Assembly: GCA_000799755.1 (NCBI GenBank)
Contig: JUHI01000003.1
Location: 62,001-126,000, forward strand
Source of the DNA: Martinezella tropici
Lineage (GTDB): Bacteria; Pseudomonadota; Alphaproteobacteria; Rhizobiales; Rhizobiaceae
Length of the DNA stretch: 64,000 bases
Direction: 5' to 3'
In this document: positions 9,407-17,726 of the stretch, in pieces
Layout: each line of letters begins with the position of its first letter
How positions within the stretch are numbered: position 1 is the first letter of the stretch
Position numbers and translations under genes: made by a program
The notes under the pieces: model-generated
Told to the model about the DNA's origin: nothing
Database searches by the model: none
The model's input: the letters and a program-made list of their open reading frames with translations, nothing else

Positions 9407-9438
9407 GCATACCGGTCCGCACTTGCGGACCGGTATGC
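9407..9438 (+). terminator. Perfect 14-bp hairpin terminator
   Basis: Positions 9407-9420 pair without mismatch with 9425-9438 around an ACTT loop. CCTTTAT follows. It separates the hypothetical gene from the GntR regulator gene. A second perfect palindrome (9371-9391, 10-bp arms around one C) lies inside the end of the preceding frame. Confidence 0.7.
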
Positions 9439-9477
9439 CCTTTATCTGTCTCGACAGACCGTAAAAACCTGTACAGT

Positions 9478-9488
9478 ATAATACCAGT
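9478..9488. promoter_or_regulatory. Candidate GntR operator, copy 1
   Basis: The 11-mer ATAATACCAGT overlaps a consensus -10 box (TATAAT, 9477-9482) 52 bases before the regulator start. The same 11-mer occurs before the operon the regulator should control, so autoregulation is likely. Confidence 0.5.
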
Positions 9489-9539
9489 ATCGAACAGGAC
9501 GATATTTTTCATCGTCGTGCCGTCAAAGGAAAGATTGCC

Positions 9540-10286
9540 TTGGCAACTGATATTGTCGAACTGGTCAGGAAAGAGCTCGCTTCCGGCGCTCAAGGAATGC
9601 CGCTCTACAAGCAGCTGAAGAGCGCCATCGAAGCCGCCATTCGTAGCCACGCCTTCAAATCCGGGTCGGTATTGCCGGGCGAGCGCTCGCTTGCCGAGAA
9701 CCTTTCCCTTTCACGCGTAACGGTTCGAAAAGCGCTTGCCATGCTGGAAGAGGAAGGCATGTTGAGCCGGCGGCAAGGTGCGCGCAGCGAGATCGGCTCG
9801 CGTGTCGAAAAGTCGCTTTCCACCCTTACCAGCTTCTCCGAAGATCTGCGTGCTCGCGGCATGGAACCGGGCTGCATCTGGATTTCCAAGCAGTTAACCC
9901 GTCCGTCACCGGCCGAAATGATGGCGCTCGGTATATCGGCCAATGCGCAGGTCCTGCGTATGCGCCGCGTGCGCACCGCCGATGGCGCTCCGATCGCCGT
10001 CGAACACGCCGCCGTGCCGGTTCGCTTCCTCCCCTCGCCTTCGCTCGTCGGCGATTCCCTCTACGAAGCGCTTGCCGAACGCGGTTTCCTTCCGAAGCGC
10101 GCCGTTCAGCGCATGCGCGCGCGTGCCGCCTCGCCGGAGGATGCGCAGCATCTGCGCTGCGAGCCGGGTGCGCCGATCCTGACGACCGAGCGGCGCTGCT
10201 TTCTCGCCGACGGAGAGATCGTCGAGTTTTGCGAGACCCGCTACAAGGGCGAGGTCTACGATTTTGTCTTCGAGCTACAAAGATAA
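9540..10286 (+). CDS. GntR/UTRA regulator of the amino-sugar locus
   Basis: A 248-residue repressor of the HutC/NagR subfamily. Residues 15-80 form the GntR winged helix (SGSVLPGERSLAENLSLSRV, then TVRKALAMLEEEGML), and about 95-245 form the UTRA effector domain (LRMRRVRTADGAPIAVEHA). Regulators of this type often bind a sugar phosphate such as GlcNAc-6-P; the ligand here is inferred from the neighbouring epimerase/kinase. The start is TTG at 9540, with AAAGGA eight bases upstream. The gene stops just before the nanE-nanK fusion, and identical 11-mers flank it as probable operators. Confidence 0.85.
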   Translation: MATDIVELVRKELASGAQGMPLYKQLKSAIEAAIRSHAFKSGSVLPGERSLAENLSLSRVTVRKALAMLEEEGMLSRRQGARSEIGSRVEKSLSTLTSFSEDLRARGMEPGCIWISKQLTRPSPAEMMALGISANAQVLRMRRVRTADGAPIAVEHAAVPVRFLPSPSLVGDSLYEALAERGFLPKRAVQRMRARAASPEDAQHLRCEPGAPILTTERRCFLADGEIVEFCETRYKGEVYDFVFELQR

Positions 10287-10318
10287 TACCAGTTTAAAAC
10301 CGGTTGCTTTCTGGTAAT
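10283..10318. promoter_or_regulatory. Candidate GntR operator, copy 2, before the nanEK operon
   Basis: ATAATACCAGT (10283-10293) repeats the 11-mer found before the regulator. Its inverse half CTGGTAAT lies at 10311-10318, giving a TACCAG/CTGGTA dyad with an 18-base centre. It is positioned to control the epimerase/kinase and transporter genes. Confidence 0.5.
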
Positions 10319-10354
10319 CATTGTCTATCGTAGCGCTCCGAAAAGGGGTGTCGA

Positions 10355-11869
10355 ATGCGCAAAGAAGATCTCAATCTGAGCCTCATCGTATCATGCCAGC
10401 CCGTGCCGGGCGGAGCGATGGACGAGGCGATTTTCGTCAGCGGTTTTGCACGCGCGGCCCTGGCCGCCGGTGCCCGCGCGCTGCGCATCGAGTCGGCGGC
10501 CTATGTCGCCGCCGTCAGAGCCGCCGTCGACGCGCCAATCATCGGCATCGTCAAACGCGACCTTGATGATAGTCCGGTGCGCATTACCCCTTTCATCGCC
10601 GACGTCGAGGCCCTAGCCGATGCCGGCGCCGATATTATCGCCTTCGACGCCACCGATCGACCTCGTCCTGAAACCATCGAGGCGCTGCTTGCCGCCATCA
10701 AGGCACGGGGCCTGCTGTCCATGGCGGATTGCTCCTGTCTGAAGGATGCGGAACGTGCGCTTGAAGCCGGCGTCGACTTCGTCGGCACGACCATGTCGGG
10801 CTATGTCGGCGGCCCCGAGCCAGTCGAACCGGACATCGCGCTAATTGCCGCCATGCGGCAGCTGACCCCCTACGTGATCGCGGAAGGCCGTATCCGCACG
10901 CCTGAACAGGCCGCCGAGGCAGTGCGGGCGGGCGCCGGCGCCGTCGTGGTCGGCTCGGCGATCACGCGGACAGAGCATGTGACGTCCTGGTTCGACGCCG
11001 CCGTCTCGACTGCCTTTTCGCAGCGCGAAGGCGCCACGCTCGCAATCGACATCGGCGGAACCAAGACCCTGGCAGCGTTGGTCAGGGGCACGCAGGTGCT
11101 TGCGGAAAGGACGATCGCGACCAGCCGGCAGGTAGGGCCGGACGCGTGGCTGGCGGCCATCGCCGAACAGGCACAGTCCTGGAGCAGGCAGTACGACCGC
11201 GTCGGCATCGCCGCAACCGGCCTGATAGACGACGGGCGCTGGTCTGCACTCAATCCCGCGACGCTCGCAATTCCGGACGCCTATCCGTTGGCGGCGCAAG
11301 CTGAAAACTTGTTCGGCAAGCCGGCCTTCGCCGTCAACGATGCGCAGGCGGCAGCCTGGGGCGAACACAGGTTCGGTGCCGGTAATAACGAGGACACCGT
11401 GTTCCTGACCATATCCACAGGAATTGGCGGCGGTGTCGTGGTCAACGGGCAGCCATTGCTCGGCCTTGCCGGTCATTTCGGCCTCATCCGCGGACCCACG
11501 CACGGCCAAGCTCCGCTGGAAGATGTCGTTTCCGGCCGATGGATGGCAGCGGAAGCCGCCCGCACCGGGCATCCGGCCGAGGCGCCCGAGATCTTCCAAA
11601 AGGCACGCGAAGGCACTGACTGGGCCGAGGCGATCGTCGCACAGTCCGCAGCGCGCGTCGCACTTCTATGCCGCGACATACAGATGATGTTCGCGCCAAA
11701 ACGCATCGTCATCGGTGGCGGTATCGGTCTGGCGCCCGGCTATCTCGAAGCTGTTCGTGCACAGCTCGCAGGGTTGGCTCCGCATCTCGCACCGCATCTG
11801 GTTGCGGCAAGCCTCGGCCCCCATGCCGGCATCATCGGCGCGGCGGACCTGGCCGGGCGCCAGCGATAG
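10355..11869 (+). CDS. nanEK: Fused ManNAc-6-P epimerase (NanE) and ROK kinase (NanK)
   Basis: A 504-residue two-domain enzyme. Residues 1-215 are a NanE TIM barrel with K67 in IGIVKRDL and E178 in AEGRIRTPEQA at the places of the catalytic lysine and glutamate. Residues 227-500 are a ROK sugar kinase starting AIDIGGTK (phosphate loop), with TGIGGGVVVNG in the middle. The ROK zinc motif CxCGxxGC is missing: the equivalent place reads GPTHGQAPLEDVVSG. Together the domains would phosphorylate ManNAc and convert ManNAc-6-P to GlcNAc-6-P. The next genes encode a carbohydrate importer, so uptake of a ManNAc-type sugar is likely. Confidence 0.9.
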   Translation: MRKEDLNLSLIVSCQPVPGGAMDEAIFVSGFARAALAAGARALRIESAAYVAAVRAAVDAPIIGIVKRDLDDSPVRITPFIADVEALADAGADIIAFDATDRPRPETIEALLAAIKARGLLSMADCSCLKDAERALEAGVDFVGTTMSGYVGGPEPVEPDIALIAAMRQLTPYVIAEGRIRTPEQAAEAVRAGAGAVVVGSAITRTEHVTSWFDAAVSTAFSQREGATLAIDIGGTKTLAALVRGTQVLAERTIATSRQVGPDAWLAAIAEQAQSWSRQYDRVGIAATGLIDDGRWSALNPATLAIPDAYPLAAQAENLFGKPAFAVNDAQAAAWGEHRFGAGNNEDTVFLTISTGIGGGVVVNGQPLLGLAGHFGLIRGPTHGQAPLEDVVSGRWMAAEAARTGHPAEAPEIFQKAREGTDWAEAIVAQSAARVALLCRDIQMMFAPKRIVIGGGIGLAPGYLEAVRAQLAGLAPHLAPHLVAASLGPHAGIIGAADLAGRQR

Positions 11870-11916
11870 ACACGCCTGCCGCATTCAACCAACAACGATA
11901 AGGAAAGGGAACGAGA

Positions 11917-13242
11917 ATGAAATTCAAGCACATATCATCTGCAATGCTTGCCCTGATGCTGTCAGCAACAGCGCTGCCGGGCCTTGCCAACGCCAAGGTC
12001 GTCGTCCTCGGCTGGCCGGGAGGTTCCGAGGAAACGGCGCTGCGCGCCACCGCCGATCTTTACAACAAGACGGCGTCGGATGCCGACAAGGTCGAACTTC
12101 TGTTCTTCAACCGCGACGGCTTCTTCGACAAGCTGCAGGCCGATATGGCGGCCGGCTCCAATGCCTTCGACGTCAATCTGGTCGCAACCTATTCGATCGG
12201 TCGCTATGCGCCCTATATGGAGCCGATCGAGCTTAATGCCGACGCCTCGAAGGTGTTCGGCGATACCGTCCTGAAGACGATGCAGTTCGACGGCAAGCAA
12301 TATGGCGTGCCGACCGATCTGTCGCTGCATTTCATGTACTACCGCAAGGATCTCGTCGACGCGTTGATCGCCGATCCCGACGCCAAGGCCAAGTATGCCG
12401 AGATCTCCAAGAAGTATCTCGGCAAGGAGCTTGCGCCCAAGCAGCCCGATGACTGGACATGGGACGATTGGGCGGCGACTTCGCTCTATTTCAGCAAGCA
12501 AGTCAACCGCCAGAGCCCGGTCCGCTATGGCACCGTGCTGCAGATGAAGAACCTTCTCTTCAACATGATGGTGTTCCAGTCCCTGCCGCGCTCCTATGGC
12601 GGCGACTGGATGGACGCCAGCGGCAACGTCACGATCGACTCGGATGCCTACAAGACGGCGCTGAAACTCTACAAGACGCTTTATGACGCCGGTGCGTCGC
12701 CGAAGGATTCGCTCAGCTACGAATATCCCGAAACCAATGCCGCCTTCAGCTCCGGGCAAACCGCGACTGCCCTGCAATGGAATGCGGCAGCGGCTGAGCT
12801 CACGGACCCGAAGAAATCGCCTGCCGTCGCTGACGTAACCGGCATCGTTGCACCACCGGCCGGGCCGAACGGACGCGCCGATCATATTCACGGTCTCGGC
12901 CTCGGGCTCAACAAGCACGCGCAGAACAAGGAAGGCGCGATCAAGTTCCTCAAATGGCTGTCTTCCGAGGATGCGGCCCTTGCCTATGCCCGCGCAGGCG
13001 GTTCGCCCGCGCTGACACCGGATGTCGTCGCCAAGGTGGCCAAGGAACGCCCCGATCTCGTGAAGCTCGGCGAATTCGCCAGCAAGTATGGCTACGTCAT
13101 GACGGGTGCCACCTCCGCCAAGGCGCTTTCGGTTTACGAACTGCAAGCCAAGGAATTCACCGGTTACTGGTCCGGCCAGCAAAGTCTTGAGGATGCGCTT
13201 GCCCATACCAAGGCGGGCATGCAGGATCTCTTGAAGAAATAG
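11917..13242 (+). CDS. ABC sugar importer, solute-binding protein (family 1)
   Basis: A 441-residue periplasmic protein with a Sec signal (MKFKHISSAMLALMLSATA to LANA). The overall pattern (extracellular solute-binding family 1, cluster MalE/UgpB) is seen in VVVLGWPGGSEETALRATAD, DVNLVATYSIGRYAPYMEP and the C-terminal EGAIKFLKWLSSEDA. It should capture the sugar and hand it to the two permeases that follow. AGGAAAGGGAACGAG precedes the ATG. A strong hairpin sits right after the gene, which would favour higher output of this gene than of the permeases. Confidence 0.9.
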   Translation: MKFKHISSAMLALMLSATALPGLANAKVVVLGWPGGSEETALRATADLYNKTASDADKVELLFFNRDGFFDKLQADMAAGSNAFDVNLVATYSIGRYAPYMEPIELNADASKVFGDTVLKTMQFDGKQYGVPTDLSLHFMYYRKDLVDALIADPDAKAKYAEISKKYLGKELAPKQPDDWTWDDWAATSLYFSKQVNRQSPVRYGTVLQMKNLLFNMMVFQSLPRSYGGDWMDASGNVTIDSDAYKTALKLYKTLYDAGASPKDSLSYEYPETNAAFSSGQTATALQWNAAAAELTDPKKSPAVADVTGIVAPPAGPNGRADHIHGLGLGLNKHAQNKEGAIKFLKWLSSEDAALAYARAGGSPALTPDVVAKVAKERPDLVKLGEFASKYGYVMTGATSAKALSVYELQAKEFTGYWSGQQSLEDALAHTKAGMQDLLKK

Positions 13243-13249
13243 GGACAAG

Positions 13250-13279
13250 GGCCGGATGCCGGCTCGACGGCATCCGGCC
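13250..13279 (+). promoter_or_regulatory. Intercistronic hairpin after the solute-binding gene
   Basis: A perfect 12-bp stem (13250-13261 with 13268-13279) with a six-base loop and no U-run. This is the usual position for an mRNA-stabilising or partial-termination hairpin behind a binding-protein gene. Confidence 0.55.
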
Positions 13280-13295
13280 ACAACGGCTGACACCC

Positions 13296-14162
13296 ATGGC
13301 TCTCGTAAAACGCTCTGAAGGCAGACTCTACCTGGCACCCCTTGTCGGGTTTCTGCTGCTGTTCCTCGGCTTCCCGGCTCTCCTCAATCTCGTCTATTCC
13401 ATCTCGACCGTCTCGTTCGAGACCTTGCGCAGCCCCCGGATCAGCGGCTTTGACAACTATGTCTTAGCGCTCACGGACGCGTCGTTCTGGCAATCGGTCT
13501 GGTTCTCCGTCCGCTTCGGCATCATCACCGCCGTTTCGGAGTGTCTGCTCGGCCTTTTCCTGGCGATCTTCCTCAAGCCGCTTCTGTCAGCACGGCCCGT
13601 GCTGATGGCGCCGCTGATGCTGCCGTTGATGGTTGCGCCGGCCATGGTCGGTCTGATGTATCGCCTCGTGCTGCACGAATTTGCCGGACCGGTGCCGTAT
13701 TATCTCTTCGAGTGGTTCGGCGACAGCCCGGCCTTCCTCGACTTTCAGAATGCCTTCCGCACGCTCGTCGTCGTCGAAGTGCTGCAATGGACCCCCTTCG
13801 CCTTTCTGCTGTTCTATGTTGCCTATATCGCTATTCCCGAGGACGTGCGCGAAGCGGCGGCGCTAGACGGGGCGACCGGACTGCAGCGCCTGTGGCGTAT
13901 CGAGCTGCCGCTGATGATGCCGACGCTGACCGTCGCCTTCTTCATCCGCTTCATCGACGGCTTCCGGGTGTTCGACAATGTCTATGCCCTGACCGGCAGC
14001 GGCGCTGGCGGATCGACGACATCTTTGTCGATCTACATCTACCAGGCCTTCTTCAAGGAAGGCGCCATCGGCAAGGCGGTTGCAGCCTCCGTCGTGCTGT
14101 TCATCACATCGCTGCTGGTTCTTTATGGCCTGAACTGGCTCGGCGCGCGAAGGAAGAGATGA
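13296..14162 (+). CDS. ABC sugar importer, permease 1 (MalF type)
   Basis: A 288-residue inner-membrane protein with six predicted helices. The cytoplasmic EAA loop (EAAALDGATGLQRLWRIELP, near 190-210) is where the ATPase would dock. It forms the channel with the second permease, whose start lies one base after its stop. No ATP-binding subunit gene is found in this operon. Confidence 0.9.
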   Translation: MALVKRSEGRLYLAPLVGFLLLFLGFPALLNLVYSISTVSFETLRSPRISGFDNYVLALTDASFWQSVWFSVRFGIITAVSECLLGLFLAIFLKPLLSARPVLMAPLMLPLMVAPAMVGLMYRLVLHEFAGPVPYYLFEWFGDSPAFLDFQNAFRTLVVVEVLQWTPFAFLLFYVAYIAIPEDVREAAALDGATGLQRLWRIELPLMMPTLTVAFFIRFIDGFRVFDNVYALTGSGAGGSTTSLSIYIYQAFFKEGAIGKAVAASVVLFITSLLVLYGLNWLGARRKR

Positions 14163-14163
14163 G

Positions 14164-14985
14164 ATGCTGAAACCCCTGCGCTGGATCGTCTACGGCATTG
14201 TGGTCTTTGCCATGAACTTTCCGATCCTCGTCACCCTCATCACCTCGTTCAAGACGACGCGCGAGATCTCCAGCAATGCCGGCCTATGGATCGAGCAACC
14301 GACCTTCGACAACTATCTGAAGGTACTGACGGACACCGAGCGCTTCAACATTTTCCTCTATCTCGCAAACAGCGCGGCGGCAGCGCTGATCGGCACGCTG
14401 CTGGCGATCGTGCTCGCCTTTCCGGCAGCTTACGTGATTGCCCGCAGCGAAACCGGGCAAAAGCTCCTGCTTCCGCTGGTCATCAACCTTCGCGCCGTGC
14501 CGCTGGTCGTCTTCGCGATCCCGCTTTACATGATGTATCAGTGGCTCGGCCTGCTCGACACGCGGATCGGCCTCGGGCTTATCTTGACGATCGTCAACAT
14601 TCCGCTGGCGCTGGTCATGTTGGTCAATGCCATATCCGACATACCAATCGAACTCGATGAGGCCGCGACGGTCGATGGGGCAAGCGTTTTCCACATCATG
14701 ATCAGGGTCATTCGTCCGGTGGTTCGTCCCACCCTCGTCACCACCTTCATCTTCGGCTTCATCACCGCGTGGAACGAATTCCTGTTCGGACTGATGCTAA
14801 CGACCAATCAAGCCGTTCCCATGACGGTCGGAGCCTCGTTCTTCTTTGCGGCCAGTGGCGGCGGCGTGCAATGGGGCATGGCTTCGGCGGTCATGATCCT
14901 CGGCGCCCTGCCGCCGGCTTTGCTCGGCCTGGTGATGTATCGGCAGCTTTCCGGCTCGATGACGGCCGGCGCGGTCAAGGGCTAG
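14164..14985 (+). CDS. ABC sugar importer, permease 2 (MalG type)
   Basis: A 273-residue inner-membrane protein with six helices. Its EAA loop is DEAATVDGASVFHIMIRVI. It is the partner of the preceding permease and ends the operon. Because no ATPase gene follows, the importer must borrow a shared ATPase (as MsmX/UgpC-type subunits do) or one encoded elsewhere; this is an inference from absence. Confidence 0.9.
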   Translation: MLKPLRWIVYGIVVFAMNFPILVTLITSFKTTREISSNAGLWIEQPTFDNYLKVLTDTERFNIFLYLANSAAAALIGTLLAIVLAFPAAYVIARSETGQKLLLPLVINLRAVPLVVFAIPLYMMYQWLGLLDTRIGLGLILTIVNIPLALVMLVNAISDIPIELDEAATVDGASVFHIMIRVIRPVVRPTLVTTFIFGFITAWNEFLFGLMLTTNQAVPMTVGASFFFAASGGGVQWGMASAVMILGALPPALLGLVMYRQLSGSMTAGAVKG

Positions 14986-15102
14986 GTTAGGCTCAAACGT
15001 TTCCGCGAAAACTGCGTGCTGCTTTCGGCACAGTCCAACTCTCCAGCGACGCCGAGGATGCAGCAAACCCCGGCGCCGTCCGGTCTGGTAGGATGTCGAG
15101 CG

Positions 15103-15624
15103 TCAGGCCGACCGAAGGATGACGTTAAACCCCTCAGTCTCCGATGGTGAGACAAAATAGCTGGAGATCTGCTCGAATTCGGCATCCGAGGCTGCGAAAT
15201 CATGCGTACCAGCAGCGTTGCGGGCGCGAAGACGCGCCTTGCACACCTCGTCGGGCACATCGAGGAAATGCAGACGATGATCGGCACCGGCTGCCTCGAA
15301 GAGCGTCCTCATCCAGGCCCGCATAGCGACCGTGTTCGCAGGAAAATCCAGTACGACAGAGACCCCGAGACGCAGCAAATCCTGAACATGCGGACCGACG
15401 GCCTCGCGCAGTCGCCGTGAGCAACGGATGTAGTCCGCAACATCCTTCATTTCGGGGCCAAACAGGCGGCTCAGCCAAAAGTCCTCGCTGATAACTACGG
15501 TGGAGGGCATTCGGCCCAGCTCGGCGGTGAGGGTGGATTTTCCGGCAGCGATCTTTCCGCACAGCATGTGCAGCGTCGCGCGATGAGAGGCCTGAAGATC
15601 GCTGTTGAATTCCTGATCTGACAT
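15103..15624 (-). CDS. P-loop ATPase/kinase-like protein
   Basis: A 173-residue cytoplasmic protein with a Walker A loop GKIAAGKST near residues 23-31. VSVVLDFPAN (about 80-90) looks like a Walker B strand, and DVPDEVCKARLRARN is the LID-like arginine helix seen in zeta-toxin or small-molecule kinases (AAA_33 group). The substrate is unknown. The ATG at 15624 is chosen because CGGAG precedes it; a longer frame to 15699 would run through a terminator hairpin. That hairpin lies just upstream, so the gene is either expressed by readthrough or from a promoter tucked between. Confidence 0.75.
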   Translation of the reverse strand: MSDQEFNSDLQASHRATLHMLCGKIAAGKSTLTAELGRMPSTVVISEDFWLSRLFGPEMKDVADYIRCSRRLREAVGPHVQDLLRLGVSVVLDFPANTVAMRAWMRTLFEAAGADHRLHFLDVPDEVCKARLRARNAAGTHDFAASDAEFEQISSYFVSPSETEGFNVILRSA

Positions 15625-15650
15625 TTCCAACTCCGGGAGAGCCCACGAGA

Positions 15651-15682
15651 CGGAAAAAGAAAACCCGCCTCTGGGCGGGTTT
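15651..15682 (-). terminator. Rho-independent terminator for the liv operon
   Basis: A nine-pair stem (15661-15669 with 15674-15682) with a four-base loop. On the minus strand it is followed by TTTTCTTTTTCC, a clear U-run. It ends the transporter operon coming from the right, only about 30 bases before the kinase-like start codon. Confidence 0.8.
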
Positions 15683-15840
15683 CTTTGCTTGGACAACAAA
15701 TATCCGACCCACCATTCAGTGAATGGCGAGAATAATCTGCAAGTTGGTGCGGGAAACGTTGTCCATGCTTCTCAGTATCATGCCTTTCGTCGTCGTCAAA
15801 GATTGATCCATCGTCCGTTCGGGATTGCCGTCCTGAAGCG

Positions 15841-16821
15841 TCAGGAAGAGCTGGCTTCGTCCGTGGCAGGGGAGGATCGACGCGCAGCCGGACGCCGGCG
15901 AGGCATGTCCCCAAGAATCCCACCTGGGCGCACCAGCAGAATTATGCAGAGCATGACGCCGATTGCGACGATCTGCAGCGAGGCGGCACGAGCCTGCTGC
16001 TCCGGAGAGAAGAGTGCGCTTGTCAGCGCGCCTGAGCCAGCCCAGATTGCCCAGACAACAATGCTGCCGATGATAGCTCCCTTGTTGCTGCCGGAACCAC
16101 CGACGATCAGCATGACCCAGACCTGAAACGTCAGGATCGGAAGATAGTTGTCAGGCGCGATAAAGCCGATGAAATGCGCCTGTATCGCGCCGGCGAGCCC
16201 CATGATCGCGCCGCCGACGGCAAATGCCTGAACGCGATAGAAACGTGCGCTCTTGCCGAGCGAAACTGCCGCGCGCTCATCCTCACGCAACGCTTTCAGC
16301 ACGCGCCCCCAGGGACTGTGCGCCAAATGCTCCAGCGCAAAATACGCGACCAGCAGCACGGCGACCACAACGCCGAGATTGGCGAAGTTGAAGAGCAGCG
16401 GCGTCTCGGCAAGGCTCGAAAACGGCCGGGGTATGAAGCCGATGCCGAAGGGGCCGCCTGTCAGCTTTTGCGCATTCAGCGCGACAAGCTGGACGACCAC
16501 TGCGACGCCGAAGGTGGTGATCGCCAGATAGTCCGATTTCAACCGGAGCGTCGCCACGCCGATGATCGCGGCGGCAACGCCGGCCACTATCATTGCGCCC
16601 AGCCAGCCGATAAGGATCGGCAAATCGAATCCGCCGAACCGCCCGGCCGTATCCGGCGTCGTCAACAGAGCCGAGGTGTAGGCGCCGATGGCGACGAAAC
16701 CGGCAAGGCCGACGTTGAAAAGGCCCGTCAGTCCCCATTGCAGGTTCAATCCGAGCGTAATGAACGAAAAGATCAACGCCGTCGTCAGGAAGAAAGCGCC
16801 GTAGCCAATAATATCCATCAT
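15841..16821 (-). CDS. livM: Branched-chain-type ABC permease LivM
   Basis: A 326-residue inner-membrane permease of the HAAT family with about nine hydrophobic segments. SLGKSARFYRVQAFAVGGAI is the conserved cytoplasmic loop, followed by AGSGSNKGAIIGS-like glycine-rich sequence. The ATG overlaps the livH stop by four bases (ATGA), showing translational coupling. Last gene of the livGFHM-type operon, 150 bases before the terminator. The substrate may be an amino acid, amide or another small organic acid. Confidence 0.9.
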   Translation of the reverse strand: MMDIIGYGAFFLTTALIFSFITLGLNLQWGLTGLFNVGLAGFVAIGAYTSALLTTPDTAGRFGGFDLPILIGWLGAMIVAGVAAAIIGVATLRLKSDYLAITTFGVAVVVQLVALNAQKLTGGPFGIGFIPRPFSSLAETPLLFNFANLGVVVAVLLVAYFALEHLAHSPWGRVLKALREDERAAVSLGKSARFYRVQAFAVGGAIMGLAGAIQAHFIGFIAPDNYLPILTFQVWVMLIVGGSGSNKGAIIGSIVVWAIWAGSGALTSALFSPEQQARAASLQIVAIGVMLCIILLVRPGGILGDMPRRRPAARRSSPATDEASSS

Positions 16822-17726
16822 CGCTCTCTCACTCCGAAAAGCCCGATCGGCCGGACGAACAGCACCGCCATCAGGATGATGAAGGAGATGGCAGCGCGCC
16901 ACTCCGCTCCGATCAGTTGAACCGCACCAGCTTCAGCAAGTCCGATGATCAGGCCGCCAAGAACAGCTCCGGGCACGCTGCCGATGCCGCCGAGAATGGC
17001 TGCGGCAAACATAGGCAGCAGCATGTCGAAGCCCATCAGCGGGCGGATCTGCACGAGGATGCCGATCATGACGCCGGCAACGCAGGCGAGCCCCCCACCG
17101 ATCAGCCAGGTGATGCGCACGACCTTGGTGACATCGATGCCAACGACACGGGCAAGCGCCGGGTTCTGGCTGAGTGCCTGCATGGAGCGGCCTGTCTGCG
17201 TCCTCGTCATCAGCATATGCACGCCGAAAACCAGCAGTGCCGTGACGATCAAAAGCGCGATCTGATCGGGCGTGATGCGAATGCCGAAGCCGACGGGCAT
17301 GGCGATCTGGATGGCACGACTGAAATAGGTCGGGCGTGAGGTGAAGAGGAATTCAAGCAGGCTGCGTAGCGCCATGGAGGCGCCGAAGCTTGCCATGACG
17401 ACGATGATCGACTGGCCCTTGGCTCGCAGCCTGGCGAACAAGACCTTGTCGAGCGCAAGGGCAAGAACGCCGGTAAAGCCCATGGCGACAATCACCGCGA
17501 CGATCAGCGGCCAGCCGAAGGAGAGCGGGCCGATCGGTGCGACCTTGCCGAAGATCGCTCCGATGGCGCTGACGACGGCAAGGGTCGCATAGGTGCCCCA
17601 AGCCATGAAGTCGCCATGGGCGAAATTCGAAAAGCGCAGGATCGAATAGGTCAGAGTCACCCCGATGGCGCCAAGACCGATCATGGAGCCCGTCAGCAAT
17701 CCGTCGACGATAAATTGCAGGTTCAT
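16818..17726 (-). CDS. livH: Branched-chain-type ABC permease LivH
   Basis: A 302-residue inner-membrane permease. The N-terminus NLQFIVDGLLTGSMIGLGAI and the loop SQNPALARVVGIDVTKVVRI are typical for LivH. GGAGGTG lies before the ATG. Its start overlaps the stop of livF and its stop overlaps the start of livM. With LivM it forms the membrane channel. Confidence 0.92.
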   Translation of the reverse strand: MNLQFIVDGLLTGSMIGLGAIGVTLTYSILRFSNFAHGDFMAWGTYATLAVVSAIGAIFGKVAPIGPLSFGWPLIVAVIVAMGFTGVLALALDKVLFARLRAKGQSIIVVMASFGASMALRSLLEFLFTSRPTYFSRAIQIAMPVGFGIRITPDQIALLIVTALLVFGVHMLMTRTQTGRSMQALSQNPALARVVGIDVTKVVRITWLIGGGLACVAGVMIGILVQIRPLMGFDMLLPMFAAAILGGIGSVPGAVLGGLIIGLAEAGAVQLIGAEWRAAISFIILMAVLFVRPIGLFGVRER

